A stretch of 58,554 nt of DNA, taken from contig JAFGBI010000363.1 of assembly GCA_016933275.1 (NCBI GenBank), forward strand, positions 1 through 58,554. Direction: 5' to 3'. The notes below the pieces were generated by a model. It saw nothing but the letters and a program-made list of their open reading frames with translations, made no database searches and was not told the origin of the DNA. Shown here one piece after another: positions 34,829 to 43,517 of this stretch. Position 1 is the stretch's first letter; the number at the start of each line of letters is the position of its first letter. Made by a program: the position numbers and the translations under genes. This DNA comes from Polyangiaceae bacterium. Lineage in GTDB: Bacteria > Myxococcota_A > Polyangia > Polyangiales > Polyangiaceae.

Positions 34829-35764
34829 ATGCTCTGCTCCATCTCCGTCGATCTCGACGAGATCCCCGTCTACTACGCCATCCACGGGTGGCCCGCGCCC
34901 GAGCGGGCGGCTGCGAACGCCGTCTACGAGGTCGCGATCGCCCGCTTCGAGGCCTTCGCGCGGGCACACCACCTCCCGTTGACGTTCTTCGCCATCGGGG
35001 CGGATGCGTTGCGGCCAGGGAATGGGGAGCGGCTGCGCGGCCTCGCTGCTGCCGGGCACGAGCTCGCCAACCACTCGCTCGATCACTTCTACGACCTGAC
35101 GCGGCGCGGTCGTGCCGAGGTTCGTCGTCAGATCGTGGAAGGGGCGGCCGCCATCGAACGGGCGAGCGGGAGCCGACCGGTGGGGTTCCGGGCACCCGGC
35201 TACACCCTGTCGGACGAGCTGGTCGAGGAGCTGGTGGCGGCTGGGGTGGAGTACGATTCGTCCGTGTTCCCCTGCCCGCACTACTACCTGGGCAAGGCCA
35301 TCGCGATCGGAGCGATCCGCCTGCGCGGCAGGCGGTCGCAATCGATCATCACCGGACCCTCCGTGCTCGCGGCTCCGATGCGGCCCTACCGGCTCGGGCG
35401 CCCGTATTGGAGGCGGGGGGAGGGGCTCGTGGAGCTCCCGATCCAGGTCACGCGGAGGACCCGGCTGCCGTTCATCGGCACCACGCTGGTCGCGGCAGGA
35501 CCTTGGGGGGCGCGATGGATCACCCGGGACGTCGTGGGCGAGCCCTTCATCAACCTTGAGCTCCATGGGATCGACGTGCTCGACGCGGACGACGGTCTCG
35601 ACGATCTGGTACCGCACCGTCTCGATCTTCGGGTGCCGGTGGAGCGGAAGCTCGAGGGGCTGAGCGTGGTGGTCGAGGCGCTCAAGCACGCGGGGTATCG
35701 GTTCGTCCGGATGGACGAGGTCGCGCGGGAGATCGGCGCCCACGCCGCGGCGGGGGCGCGGTGA
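34829..35764 (+). CDS. Polysaccharide deacetylase (NodB/CE4 family)
   Basis: The 311-residue protein has CE4 motif 1 (SVDLDEIPVYY: D8, D10, E11), motif 2 HSLDH (H82, H86), and motif 3 FRAPGYTLSDEL. The metal and base residues are therefore in place for removal of N-acetyl groups from a glycan. Motif 1 is extended by YYAIHGWPAP, as in a subgroup of polysaccharide-biosynthesis deacetylases. No signal peptide is visible, so it may act in the cytoplasm on lipid- or nucleotide-linked sugars. Start ATG follows a 110-bp gap after thiE. A small membrane ORF with a strong ribosome site begins 50 bp after its stop. Confidence 0.87.
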   Translation: MLCSISVDLDEIPVYYAIHGWPAPERAAANAVYEVAIARFEAFARAHHLPLTFFAIGADALRPGNGERLRGLAAAGHELANHSLDHFYDLTRRGRAEVRRQIVEGAAAIERASGSRPVGFRAPGYTLSDELVEELVAAGVEYDSSVFPCPHYYLGKAIAIGAIRLRGRRSQSIITGPSVLAAPMRPYRLGRPYWRRGEGLVELPIQVTRRTRLPFIGTTLVAAGPWGARWITRDVVGEPFINLELHGIDVLDADDGLDDLVPHRLDLRVPVERKLEGLSVVVEALKHAGYRFVRMDEVAREIGAHAAAGAR

Positions 35765-35813
35765 GCGAGGGCCGGAACCACCGGAGCCATGGACGGAGGC
35801 TGCGGAGGAACGG

Positions 35814-35915
35814 GTGGGGTTTGCCATCGTCGTGGTCGTGGCGCTGGTGATGCTCGGCTGGGCTCCGATCTGGAGAGAGACCCCTCGATCGGGGCTCCGA
35901 CCGCGCAGCTGGTGA
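35814..35915 (+). CDS. Candidate 33-residue single-membrane-segment microprotein
   Basis: A GTG is preceded at ideal distance by GGAGGAA (35804-35810). The 33 codons give one hydrophobic segment (FAIVVVVALVMLGWAPIW) followed by a short tail with five Arg and Ser/Pro residues, predicting an N-out, C-in or similar anchored peptide. It lies 50 bp downstream of the deacetylase gene on the same strand, so it could share that transcript. No family is recognised. A longer overlapping frame in the same region has no such features. Confidence 0.4.
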   Translation: MGFAIVVVVALVMLGWAPIWRETPRSGLRPRSW

Positions 35916-36270
35916 ACGAGGACGGCGCGAGCCCGAGGTCGATACTGCGCCAGACGACTCCGCATGACGTCGGGGAGGTCGGGGGGGGAGCGCCCCTCGG
36001 CCAGGCTCGGGATTCGGCGGCGGCGCTCGCGGCCGTTCGTCCGCTCACGGCCGACGCGCGCGACCGCCTCGACGAGGGCTCGGCCGTCCTCGCGATCCGG
36101 GCCACGACGCACTTGACCTTCGCCGCGCTCAGGGGCGTTGGCGCATCGGGTCGGGGGGATGATGGACCTTCCCGAGAACCGGCGCTGACGGTCGGCAGGG
36201 GCCCGAGCCTCGCAGGGAAGGGCTCCCGAGCCCTCTCCAACGGGCGAGAAGGTGCTATAGCGGGCCCCGC
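35916..36270. other. Leader region of ileS
   Basis: About 355 bases without a supported gene. Open frames on both strands cross it but are Arg/Pro/Ala-rich and overlap the ileS start. No T-box or other known leader element was recognised, and no clear -10/-35 pair. The last bases before the ileS ATG (GTGCTATAGCGGGCC) include TATAG, which could be part of a promoter very close to the start. Confidence 0.4.
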
Positions 36271-39200
36271 ATGTCGGTCCCGAGCCCCGTGTTTCAGCCC
36301 GTTCCGGTCGATCTCGATTTCCCGCGCTACGAGCGGGCGATCCTAGAGCTGTGGCGAGAGCGTCGGATCCTCGAGCGGTCCCTCGAGCACCGTGGGGAGG
36401 AGGCGGAACCGTTCGTCTTCTACGAGGGTCCACCCACCGCCAACGGATTGCCCCACAACGGACACGTGCTGACGCGGGTGGTGAAGGACCTCTTTCCCCG
36501 CTATCAGGCGATGCGGGGCCGGCGGGTACTCCGGAAGGGCGGTTGGGACACCCACGGGCTCCCCGTCGAGGTCGAGGTCGAGAAGGAGCTTCGGATCCAC
36601 GGCAAGGCCGCGATCGAAGAGTATGGCGTCCGGCCCTTTGTCGCGCGCTGCATCGAGAGCGTGTTTCGATACACCGCGGAGTGGGAGCGACTGACCGAGC
36701 GTATCGGTTTCTGGGTCAGCCTCGACGATGCGTACGTCACCTACCACCGGAGCTACGTGGAGAGCGTCTGGTGGGCGCTCTCCGAACTGTTCAAGAAGGG
36801 GCTGCTCTACCAGGGGCACAAGGTGGTCTGGTGGTGGGCCCAGGGTGGCACCGCGCTCTCGAGCGCGGAGGTGGGCCTCGGCTACCGGGAGGTCGACGAT
36901 CCGAGTGTCTACGTGGTCTTTCCCCTCCGCGACGACCCCGACACGGGCCTCGTCGTGTGGACCACCACCCCGTGGACCCTCCCCAGCAACACCTACGCGG
37001 CCGTTCGCGCCAGCACCACCTACGACTACGTGCGCCTGGGCGAGCCGCTCGCCCCGGAGGGCAAGGGCAGCAAGAAGGGCAACGCCGCCAGGCCTCCACG
37101 CAGGTTGGAGCTGGCGTGCGGGACGCTCCTCCTCGCGACCGAGCTCCGGGCGGTCCTCGAGCAGAAGATTGGGCATCGGCTCGAGGTGGTGAGGACGGTC
37201 GCGGGCGCCGAGCTCGTCGGACTTCGCTACGACCCGCCGTTCGACTTCTACTCCTCGCGGCTCGCCAATGCTCGCGTACGGCTCAAGGAGGGGGGCGACG
37301 AGGCGATGTGGTGGCGGGTGATCGCCGAGGACTTCGTGACCCTCGACACGGGCACGGGCATCGTGCACATCGCGCCCGCGTTCGGCGAGGATGACAACCG
37401 AGCGCACCAGCGCCAGCTCCGCCGCTACACCGACCCCGACCGGGTGGAACTCGTCTGCGCGATCGAGCCGGACGGCACCTTCAAGACGGGGATGGGAGTG
37501 TACTCTGGCCGGTGGGTGAAGGACTGTGACAAGGAGCTTACCTACGAGCTCTTCAAGCGGCAGCGGCTGGTCCACGATGAGCTCTATCGCCACGACTACC
37601 CCTTCTGTTGGCGCGCCGACGAGGATCCACTGATCCAGATGGCGCGCCCGGCGTGGTTCATCCGCACGACGGCCGAGATCGAGCGCGCGATCGCCAACAA
37701 CCAGACGGTCAGCTGGCTCCCCGCACACATCAAGGATGGCCGGTTCGGGGACTTCCTGGCCAACAACGTCGACTGGGCGCTCAGCCGTGAGCGCTACTGG
37801 GGCACCCCGCTCAACGTCTGGCGCTGCACGAAGTGCGAGCACGCCGAGGCGCCGAGCAGCGTCGCCGAGCTCGAGGCGAGGAACCCGAGCGCGTTCTCGC
37901 ACTTTCGCGCGGCGAAGGCCGCCGATCCGAACCTTGACGAAAACCTCATGGTCCACAAGCCCTGGATCGACGAGGTGACGTTCCCCTGCGCGCAATGCGG
38001 GGCGGAGATGCGGCGCGTCTCGGAAGTGATCGACTGCTGGTTCGACTCGGGCTGTATGCCCTTCGCGCAGTGGGGCTACCCGCACGTGGAGGGCTCCCGC
38101 CGGCGCTTCGACCAGGCCTTCCCCGCCGACTTCATCAGCGAGGCGATCGACCAGACGCGCGGCTGGTTCTACTCGCTCCTCATGGTGTCATCGCTCGTCT
38201 TCGACACCGAAACCCAGGCCCGAATGGGGCTCTCCACGGTTCGCGCGCACCCGCACCCCTTCCGGACCTGTATCGTGCTCGGCCACGTCTGCGACCGCGA
38301 CGGCAAGAAGGAGAGCAAGAGCAAGGGGAACTACACGCCGCCGCACATCATCCTCGACCGGGTGCGGATGGATTTCGCGGTGCTCGGCGATGACGTCGGG
38401 GTGACCGCCGCGCCCGGGGAGGCGCTCATCGGTCGTGAGGATCTCGACGGCATGGACCTTGCGGACGGGGCACGGGTAGCCGTCTACCGGTCCGATGCCG
38501 AGGGCAAGCAGGTGGAGCTTGCCATCAAGGCGCACAAGAAGCTCCCGCGCCGCGTGGTGGTGCTCCCGGTGGGGGTGCGTTCCTCGCTCGGCGTCGAGCC
38601 TGTCCCGGCTGGGATCGGGACCCGCCCCGTCGACGTCCCCGCGCTCCCGCCGTCGGTGCGGGTCACCGTCGAGGACGAGGCCACGCCGGCGCCTGGTGCG
38701 GACGCTTTCCGTTGGTTCTTCTATGCGGCCTCGCCGCCCTGGACCAACACCCGGCACAGCCTGAAGAACGTGCGGACGCTGCAGAAGGACTTCTTGGTCA
38801 AGCTCCGGAACGTCTACTCGTTCTTCGTCATCTACGCGAACATCGACCGCTTCCGCCCCGAGCTAGCGGCGCGCGCGCGACCGGTCGCGGAGCGGAGCGT
38901 GCTCGACCGGTGGATGCTGTCGGAACTCAACCTCGCTGTCGAGCAGGTGCGGGCTGCGCTCGACGGCTACCTCGTCTTCGATGCAGCTTCCTGCCTCGTC
39001 GACCTCGTCGAGGGCGTGAGCAACTGGTGGGTACGCCGGAGCCGCGCGCGCTTTTGGGCTCCGGTCGGCGCCGACGGCGCGATGCCTGCCGAGAAGCTCG
39101 ACGCTTACGCCACGCTCTACGAGACGCTCACCACGATCGCGCACCTGATCGCGCCCTTCGTGCCGTTCTTCGCCGAGGAGATGTACCAGAACCTCGTGCG

Positions 39201-40029
39201 CGGGGTGGGGATCCCCGACGCCGCGGAGAGCGTGCACCTCGCGGACTACCCCGCGGCCGATGGCGCGCTCGTCGACCGGCGGCTCGCCGAGGAGATGGCG
39301 GCTGTCCGCGAGATCATCTCGCTCGGCCTCAGCGTGCGCACGGCGAACCGGCTCAAGGTGCGTCAGCCGCTCGCGCAGGCGGACGTGGTGTTCAACGATG
39401 GCGCGCTCGCCGCCCGGGTCGAGGCCTACCGCAGGCCGATCGAGGAGGAGCTCAACATCCACGAGGTACGCATCATGTACCCGGGTCACGAGGCGGGGGC
39501 GGTGACCTTCCGCATGAAGCCGAACTTTCGCGCGCTCGGGGCCCGGCTCGGCAAGCGCGTGCAGCTGGTCAAGGCAGCCCTCGAGGCCGGAAACGGTGAG
39601 CTGTTCCATGCGGAGCTTGCCCGGGAGGGGAAGGTCACGCTCAGCGTCGAAGGTGAGCCCTTGGTGGTCGGTCCCGACGAACTCGAGGTCACGGCCGAAG
39701 CCGCCTCGGGCTTTGCCGCGGAGACCGGCGCCGTGGGCGTGGTCGTCCTTCACACGACACTCACCGAGGCCCTGGTGGACGAGGGGCTACTCCGCGAGCT
39801 TGTGAGCCGGGTGCAGGGGGAGCGCAAGGAGCTTGGGCTCGAGTACACGGACCGCGTCTGGCTGTCGCTCGGCGGGGGTGAGCGGATCCTGCGGGTGGCG
39901 CGCGAAGGCATCGAGCACTTGAAGGCCGAATGCCTCGCTGCCGAGGTCCGCTTCGATGCCAGGCCGGGAGCAGCCAAGGAGGTGGCGATGGGCGAGGAGA
40001 CCCTGCTCTATGCGGTGAGGAGGGCGTAG
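36271..40029 (+). CDS. ileS: Isoleucyl-tRNA synthetase, long form with inserted domain
   Basis: The 1252-residue protein is far longer than the common bacterial form (~940). The HIGH-class motif is HNGH at 62-65 (GPPTANGLPHNGH), and the KMSKS-class loop is KKESKSKGN at 679-687, with Glu in place of Met. The editing domain (~190-400; VVWTTTPWTLPSNTYAAV) and CP core (ERYWGTPLNVWRCTKC, VIDCWFDSGCMPFAQWGYP) are intact, as is the anticodon domain (GADAFRWFFYAASPPW onward). About 105 residues (roughly 703-808), rich in Val, Asp and Pro, are inserted between the KMSKS loop and GADAFRW. The eukaryote-like features fit a type 2 IleRS. It charges tRNA-Ile and edits valine. Confidence 0.92.
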   Translation: MSVPSPVFQPVPVDLDFPRYERAILELWRERRILERSLEHRGEEAEPFVFYEGPPTANGLPHNGHVLTRVVKDLFPRYQAMRGRRVLRKGGWDTHGLPVEVEVEKELRIHGKAAIEEYGVRPFVARCIESVFRYTAEWERLTERIGFWVSLDDAYVTYHRSYVESVWWALSELFKKGLLYQGHKVVWWWAQGGTALSSAEVGLGYREVDDPSVYVVFPLRDDPDTGLVVWTTTPWTLPSNTYAAVRASTTYDYVRLGEPLAPEGKGSKKGNAARPPRRLELACGTLLLATELRAVLEQKIGHRLEVVRTVAGAELVGLRYDPPFDFYSSRLANARVRLKEGGDEAMWWRVIAEDFVTLDTGTGIVHIAPAFGEDDNRAHQRQLRRYTDPDRVELVCAIEPDGTFKTGMGVYSGRWVKDCDKELTYELFKRQRLVHDELYRHDYPFCWRADEDPLIQMARPAWFIRTTAEIERAIANNQTVSWLPAHIKDGRFGDFLANNVDWALSRERYWGTPLNVWRCTKCEHAEAPSSVAELEARNPSAFSHFRAAKAADPNLDENLMVHKPWIDEVTFPCAQCGAEMRRVSEVIDCWFDSGCMPFAQWGYPHVEGSRRRFDQAFPADFISEAIDQTRGWFYSLLMVSSLVFDTETQARMGLSTVRAHPHPFRTCIVLGHVCDRDGKKESKSKGNYTPPHIILDRVRMDFAVLGDDVGVTAAPGEALIGREDLDGMDLADGARVAVYRSDAEGKQVELAIKAHKKLPRRVVVLPVGVRSSLGVEPVPAGIGTRPVDVPALPPSVRVTVEDEATPAPGADAFRWFFYAASPPWTNTRHSLKNVRTLQKDFLVKLRNVYSFFVIYANIDRFRPELAARARPVAERSVLDRWMLSELNLAVEQVRAALDGYLVFDAASCLVDLVEGVSNWWVRRSRARFWAPVGADGAMPAEKLDAYATLYETLTTIAHLIAPFVPFFAEEMYQNLVRGVGIPDAAESVHLADYPAADGALVDRRLAEEMAAVREIISLGLSVRTANRLKVRQPLAQADVVFNDGALAARVEAYRRPIEEELNIHEVRIMYPGHEAGAVTFRMKPNFRALGARLGKRVQLVKAALEAGNGELFHAELAREGKVTLSVEGEPLVVGPDELEVTAEAASGFAAETGAVGVVVLHTTLTEALVDEGLLRELVSRVQGERKELGLEYTDRVWLSLGGGERILRVAREGIEHLKAECLAAEVRFDARPGAAKEVAMGEETLLYAVRRA

Positions 40030-40298
40030 GCCCGGTTCGCGGGCGGTAGGGCGCCGAGCCAGGGGCGCCTCGTCGACTTGGCGTGGCCAGGTTGGCCGGA
40101 GGTCGCCGGCACCGGCGAGCCGTGCGAGGCCGTGCGCAGCGGGGGCCAGCGCACGCCCCCCTGGTGAACACCTCGTCCCCGGTGGTTCGATGGCCCCATC
40201 CGGTGGGTCATGAGCGCCCCCAACGCGAACCGCATGGGCGCGGATTTTACCCCCGCTTGCTCTGCCGCGCAATCAGGAGCACATCGACGCCGCTGGCT
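40030..40298. other. Gene-free stretch after ileS
   Basis: About 270 bases without a supported gene or repeat. It ends in the candidate promoter of the Gly-rich lipoprotein gene. The segment contains GC-rich short inverted repeats (GTCGCCGGCACCGGCGA near 40106), which could act at the ileS transcript end. Confidence 0.4.
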
Positions 40299-40326
40299 TT
40301 GGACCTGGACTTTTCTGCGCTAGGCT
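40299..40326 (+). promoter_or_regulatory. Possible sigma-70-type promoter of the Gly-rich lipoprotein gene
   Basis: TTGGAC (40299-40304) and TAGGCT (40321-40326) are 16 bases apart, about 90 bases before the ATG. A ribosome site GAAGGAGAGG precedes the start. The leader between them includes an A-rich segment (AATCAAAAAAG). Assigned by eye. Confidence 0.35.
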
Positions 40327-40414
40327 ACTCGGCAATCAAAAAAGTGGCCCTGGTGGGCCGCCATCCTGGGTCGTGCAGGGTGGCCGGAGGAACCGAGTGA
40401 AGGAGAGGGTAATT

Positions 40415-41476
40415 ATGAAGCGCTTGATTCTTGGATCGCTGATTCTGATGGGTGGCATGGGTCTAGCTGGCTGTTCTGGTGACGACGATGATGGCCCGGA
40501 CAACACCGGCGGTGTCGGCAACGCGGCCGGCGCTGGGAACGCTGGAGGCGTGGTTTCCACGGGCGGACGAACCGGCGGCACTGGCAACCAGGCCGGAGCG
40601 GCAACGGGTGGCGCCACGACCGGCGGCGTCCTGCCAGGTGGCGCTGGTGGTCTGGCGGGCGGCGCACCCCCAGAGACGGGGGGATCCCCCCAGGCGGGGC
40701 AGGGTGGCGTGGCCACGACCGGTGGCACCCCTCCGGTGGTCGGCGGGCAGGGCGGTGAGGCTCCATTGGCGGGCGCCGGTGGCGCCGCGCCAGTGGCCGG
40801 TACTGGCCCGCAGGGCGGCGAAGCCCCACTGGCGGGTGCTGGCGGAGCCGAGGGTGGTGCTGCCCCCGTCGCTGGCGCTGGCGGTGAGGGTGGCACGGTA
40901 GTGGTCCCCGCCGAGCTCGGCGAGGAATGCAGCGAGACCATCCCGTGCGCGGGTCTGCTGACGTGCGACGAGGACACGGACCTGTGCGTCATCGTCCCCG
41001 CCGGAGTCGGTGAGGCCTGCGACGAGCAGGTGGAGTGTGAGAGCGAATCCCTCACTTGCTTCGAGGGGATCTGCATCCACCATGGCGCGCTCTCGTTCAG
41101 CGTCACCTGGACCGATTCGGAGGCCGATCTGGACATCGAAGTCATTACGCCAGAGGGGAACACCATCAGTGTCTCGGACCCGGAGGCCGATGGCGGCATC
41201 TTCGACGTTGATGACTGCGGGTATGACAGTAAGCACGGCACCTATGAGTGCACGGATCCCGGAGGGACCCACGTGGAGAGCGTCTTCTTCGAGAATCCGA
41301 CGGCCGGCGACTACTCGGTCAAGGTGGTGAACTACAACAGCGAATCCACCGAAGCCGTAGAGTACCAGATCACGATAGCGGTGGCCGGCGTGCCGGAGAG
41401 CCCGATAGTGGGCTCGCTCGCGGACGGCGCTACGAGCACGCCAGAGGGGTTCGAATACGTCGTCGCGGGCGGCTGA
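40415..41476 (+). CDS. Lipoprotein with Gly/Ala-rich repeats and a beta-rich C-terminal domain
   Basis: The 353-residue precursor has a lipobox GLAGC (Cys ~20), then SGDDDDGPD. Residues ~30-165 are Gly/Ala/Thr/Pro repeats, including two near copies of GGEAPLAGAGGA. Residues 170-225 are Cys-rich (LGEECSETIPCAGLLTCDED, EACDEQVECESESLTCFEGIC). A beta-sandwich-like domain follows (LSFSVTWTDSEADLDIEVIT, FENPTAGDYSVKVVNYNSES), resembling pre-peptidase or DUF2135-type extracellular domains. Well-supported ATG with GAAGGAGAGG. Likely a surface-exposed stalked lipoprotein; function unknown. Confidence 0.75.
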   Translation: MKRLILGSLILMGGMGLAGCSGDDDDGPDNTGGVGNAAGAGNAGGVVSTGGRTGGTGNQAGAATGGATTGGVLPGGAGGLAGGAPPETGGSPQAGQGGVATTGGTPPVVGGQGGEAPLAGAGGAAPVAGTGPQGGEAPLAGAGGAEGGAAPVAGAGGEGGTVVVPAELGEECSETIPCAGLLTCDEDTDLCVIVPAGVGEACDEQVECESESLTCFEGICIHHGALSFSVTWTDSEADLDIEVITPEGNTISVSDPEADGGIFDVDDCGYDSKHGTYECTDPGGTHVESVFFENPTAGDYSVKVVNYNSESTEAVEYQITIAVAGVPESPIVGSLADGATSTPEGFEYVVAGG

Positions 41477-41513
41477 TCGAGCCATGATCCAGCTCGCCTG
41501 AGCGAGCCTGCAC

Positions 41514-41542
41514 GAGGCCCGAAGGCAACCCCTTCGGGCCTC
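41514..41542 (+). terminator. Strong hairpin terminator after the Gly-rich lipoprotein gene
   Basis: GAGGCCCGAAGG pairs perfectly with CCTTCGGGCCTC (12 bp) around the loop CAACC, 38 bases after the stop. The following bases CGCCGTGTT have few T residues, so intrinsic termination may be incomplete. Confidence 0.75.
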
Positions 41543-41686
41543 GCCGTGTTCCGGGGGCAGGGGGTGGCTGACGTAAGAGCCCGCCAACCGGGCCTCGGCA
41601 CGGGCTCCGAACGAGCAGCGCAGGGAGACGCTACGTCGCGCGCGGAGGGCCGACCATCGCCTTGCCGAGCCGACCTGTACAGCCTC

Positions 41687-42511
41687 CTACCGCCGGTACT
41701 CGATTGTCGCCGCCTTCGGCTTGCCGAGGGCCTGGTCGGTCGCGATGCCGCTGGCCTCGACGAACTGCCGCACGATCTCATGGTCGCCGTGGACCAGCTC
41801 GGCGGGAGTCCCGTGGGTCGCGAGCTCGCCCTTGGCGAGGAGGTAGATGTGGTCGGCGATCCGGAGGGCTCCGGCCATGTCGTGCGAGATGACGATGCTG
41901 GTGACCCCGAAGCGGCCGCGCGTCTCCTCGATCAGGCGATCGACCATGCGGCTCGTGAGGGGATCGAGGCCGCTCGTCGGTTCATCGTACATCAGGACCT
42001 CGGGTTCCAGCATCAGCGCTCGGGCGAGCGCCACACGCTTTCGCATGCCGCCGGAGAGCTCGCTCGGAAACTTCTTCTCGGTCCCCTCCAGCTCGAGGAT
42101 GGCCAGCTTCTCGAGGACGCGGCGGCGGATCTCCCGCTCGCGGAGGCGGGTGTGCTCGCGGAGCGGGAAGGCGACATTGTCGAGGACGTTCATCGAGTCG
42201 AGCAGCGCGGAGTACTGGAAGACCATCCCGAATTTTCGCCGCACCTGGTTCATCTTCGTGTCGCCGAGGGGAACGATGTTCACTCCGTCGAGGTAGACCG
42301 CTCCGGAGGTCGGCTTGTCGAGGCCGATCAGGATCTTGACGAGCGTGCTCTTGCCTGCCCCCGAACCGCCGATGATGACGGCGATCTGACCGCGGCGAAT
42401 GGTCATGTCGATGTTGCGCAGGGCGGCGAATCCCCCGTAGCTCTTGGAGAGCCCCTCGACGACGATGTGCTCGTCTGGACCGAAGGCGCGCGGGGAGGAT
42501 TTCGTGGTCAC
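41687..42511 (-). CDS. MlaF-type ABC transporter ATPase (phospholipid transport)
   Basis: The 274-residue protein has Walker A GGSGAGKST (48-56), the Q-loop FGMVFQYSALLDSMNVLDNV, signature LSGGMRKRVALARAL, and Walker B VLMYDEPTSGLDP followed by ISHDM. FQYSALLDSM and GGMRKR are typical of the MlaF subfamily, which powers lipid transport between inner and outer membrane with MlaE and MlaD. No mlaE, mlaD, mlaB or mlaC is in the window, so partners must be elsewhere. GTG start overlapping the cyaY stop (GTGA); a longer frame to 42640 overlaps cyaY and is rejected. Confidence 0.85.
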   Translation of the reverse strand: MTTKSSPRAFGPDEHIVVEGLSKSYGGFAALRNIDMTIRRGQIAVIIGGSGAGKSTLVKILIGLDKPTSGAVYLDGVNIVPLGDTKMNQVRRKFGMVFQYSALLDSMNVLDNVAFPLREHTRLREREIRRRVLEKLAILELEGTEKKFPSELSGGMRKRVALARALMLEPEVLMYDEPTSGLDPLTSRMVDRLIEETRGRFGVTSIVISHDMAGALRIADHIYLLAKGELATHGTPAELVHGDHEIVRQFVEASGIATDQALGKPKAATIEYRR

Positions 42512-42849
42512 GTGGGCCGCGCGAGCACGATGGGTTGGCCCAGCTTGTCGGCGAGCACCCGCGCGAGGGTCGCCCAGAGCTCCTCCTGGGTGCGAGCCGC
42601 GATCCAGGCCCGTTCGGCGTCGTCCCAGTCGAAGTGCCAAGCAGTGCGTTCAGCGGCCATCCAGATCTGGCGGGCAGCGCGGTGGGAGTTTATCACGTAA
42701 CGGGTTCCGCCCGTGATGTCGATCGTGAGGATGTCGTTCTCCAGCTCGGCTTCGAGAGCGTCGTTCTCGATGGCGTCGAGCGCGGCCATGAGCAAAGCTA
42801 GCTCGGGCTTCGCGCGAGCTTCGTAGTCGGCTTCGCTGAGCGGCGTCAC
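42508..42849 (-). CDS. cyaY: Frataxin-like iron-binding protein CyaY
   Basis: The 113-residue protein matches CyaY: an acidic N-terminal helix (LSEADYEARAKPELALLMAA), EAELENDILTIDI, and the conserved beta strands TRYVINSHRAARQIWMAA and WHFDWDD. CyaY binds iron and regulates iron-sulfur cluster assembly with IscS. The GTG at 42849 gives the usual length; the frame remains open to 42966. It overlaps mlaF by 4 bp. No isc gene is nearby. Confidence 0.85.
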   Translation of the reverse strand: MTPLSEADYEARAKPELALLMAALDAIENDALEAELENDILTIDITGGTRYVINSHRAARQIWMAAERTAWHFDWDDAERAWIAARTQEELWATLARVLADKLGQPIVLARPT

Positions 42850-42904
42850 GAACCTGGGTGGATGGCGGTTAGGCTCCCGCGACCTCGTGGGCGTGCGGCG
42901 AGCG

Positions 42905-43306
42905 TCAAGGCGTTCCTGTGACGGGGGCGGCGAGGTTCGGGGCGCAGACCCCGGCCACGCAGACATTGGGGGAGATGCAGTCGTCGTTCATCGTGCAGGG
43001 GAGGATGCACTTCTGGAAGGTCGGGTGGCATTTGGCGGTGAGGCACTGGGTGTCCATCGTACACGGCGGGGCGAGGGGCCCTGGGGTGGAGAGGGTGGAA
43101 ACTGCGGCGGGCGCCAAGGTCGGCGCAGGCGCCGTGGCGGGCGGGGTGGTGGCCGTCGGTTGTGCGGTGGGCGCCCCGTACCCCGGCTGTGCGGTGGGCT
43201 GGCCGTAGGGGTAGGTTGCTGCCGGCTGCTCCTTCTTTTTGCAGCCCGTCAGGGCCAGGGAGGAGGCCAAACCGGCGACGGCGAGGAGGAAGACGACGTT
43301 GCGCAT
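42905..43306 (-). CDS. Cys-rich lipoprotein of unknown function
   Basis: The 133-residue precursor has a signal sequence and lipobox ALTGC (Cys 22) followed by KKKEQ. Residues 30-80 are Pro/Thr/Gln/Ala low complexity with QPTAQPGYG-type units. The last ~50 residues have eight cysteines in a spaced pattern (CTMDTQC, CHPTFQKCILPC, DDCISPNVCVAGVC), resembling the short Cys-rich modules in other lipoproteins of this window. It is 55 bp upstream of cyaY on the same strand. Confidence 0.65.
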   Translation of the reverse strand: MRNVVFLLAVAGLASSLALTGCKKKEQPAATYPYGQPTAQPGYGAPTAQPTATTPPATAPAPTLAPAAVSTLSTPGPLAPPCTMDTQCLTAKCHPTFQKCILPCTMNDDCISPNVCVAGVCAPNLAAPVTGTP

Positions 43307-43517
43307 GGGTTTCTCCGACAGTCGAGCCCGGGGGGCGAGGCGAGGTGGCGAGGCGAAGGGACGAGACGAAGGGCTGGTGGCCCAGCGGTCGAGTGCCGAA
43401 CGCCCCCGCCGTGGCCGTGTCGGTGCTGACGCTAGTGTGGGGTCCGAATGAGGTCAACTGCGGCGATCCCTGCTCGGCGGGAGTGGGATTGGTGGTAAGC
43501 TCCGTCCTCGGGTTCGT

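Noticed and set aside
35386..36240. Large minus-strand frame across the deacetylase end and ileS leader
   Set aside because: Antisense to the deacetylase, composition typical of a shadow.
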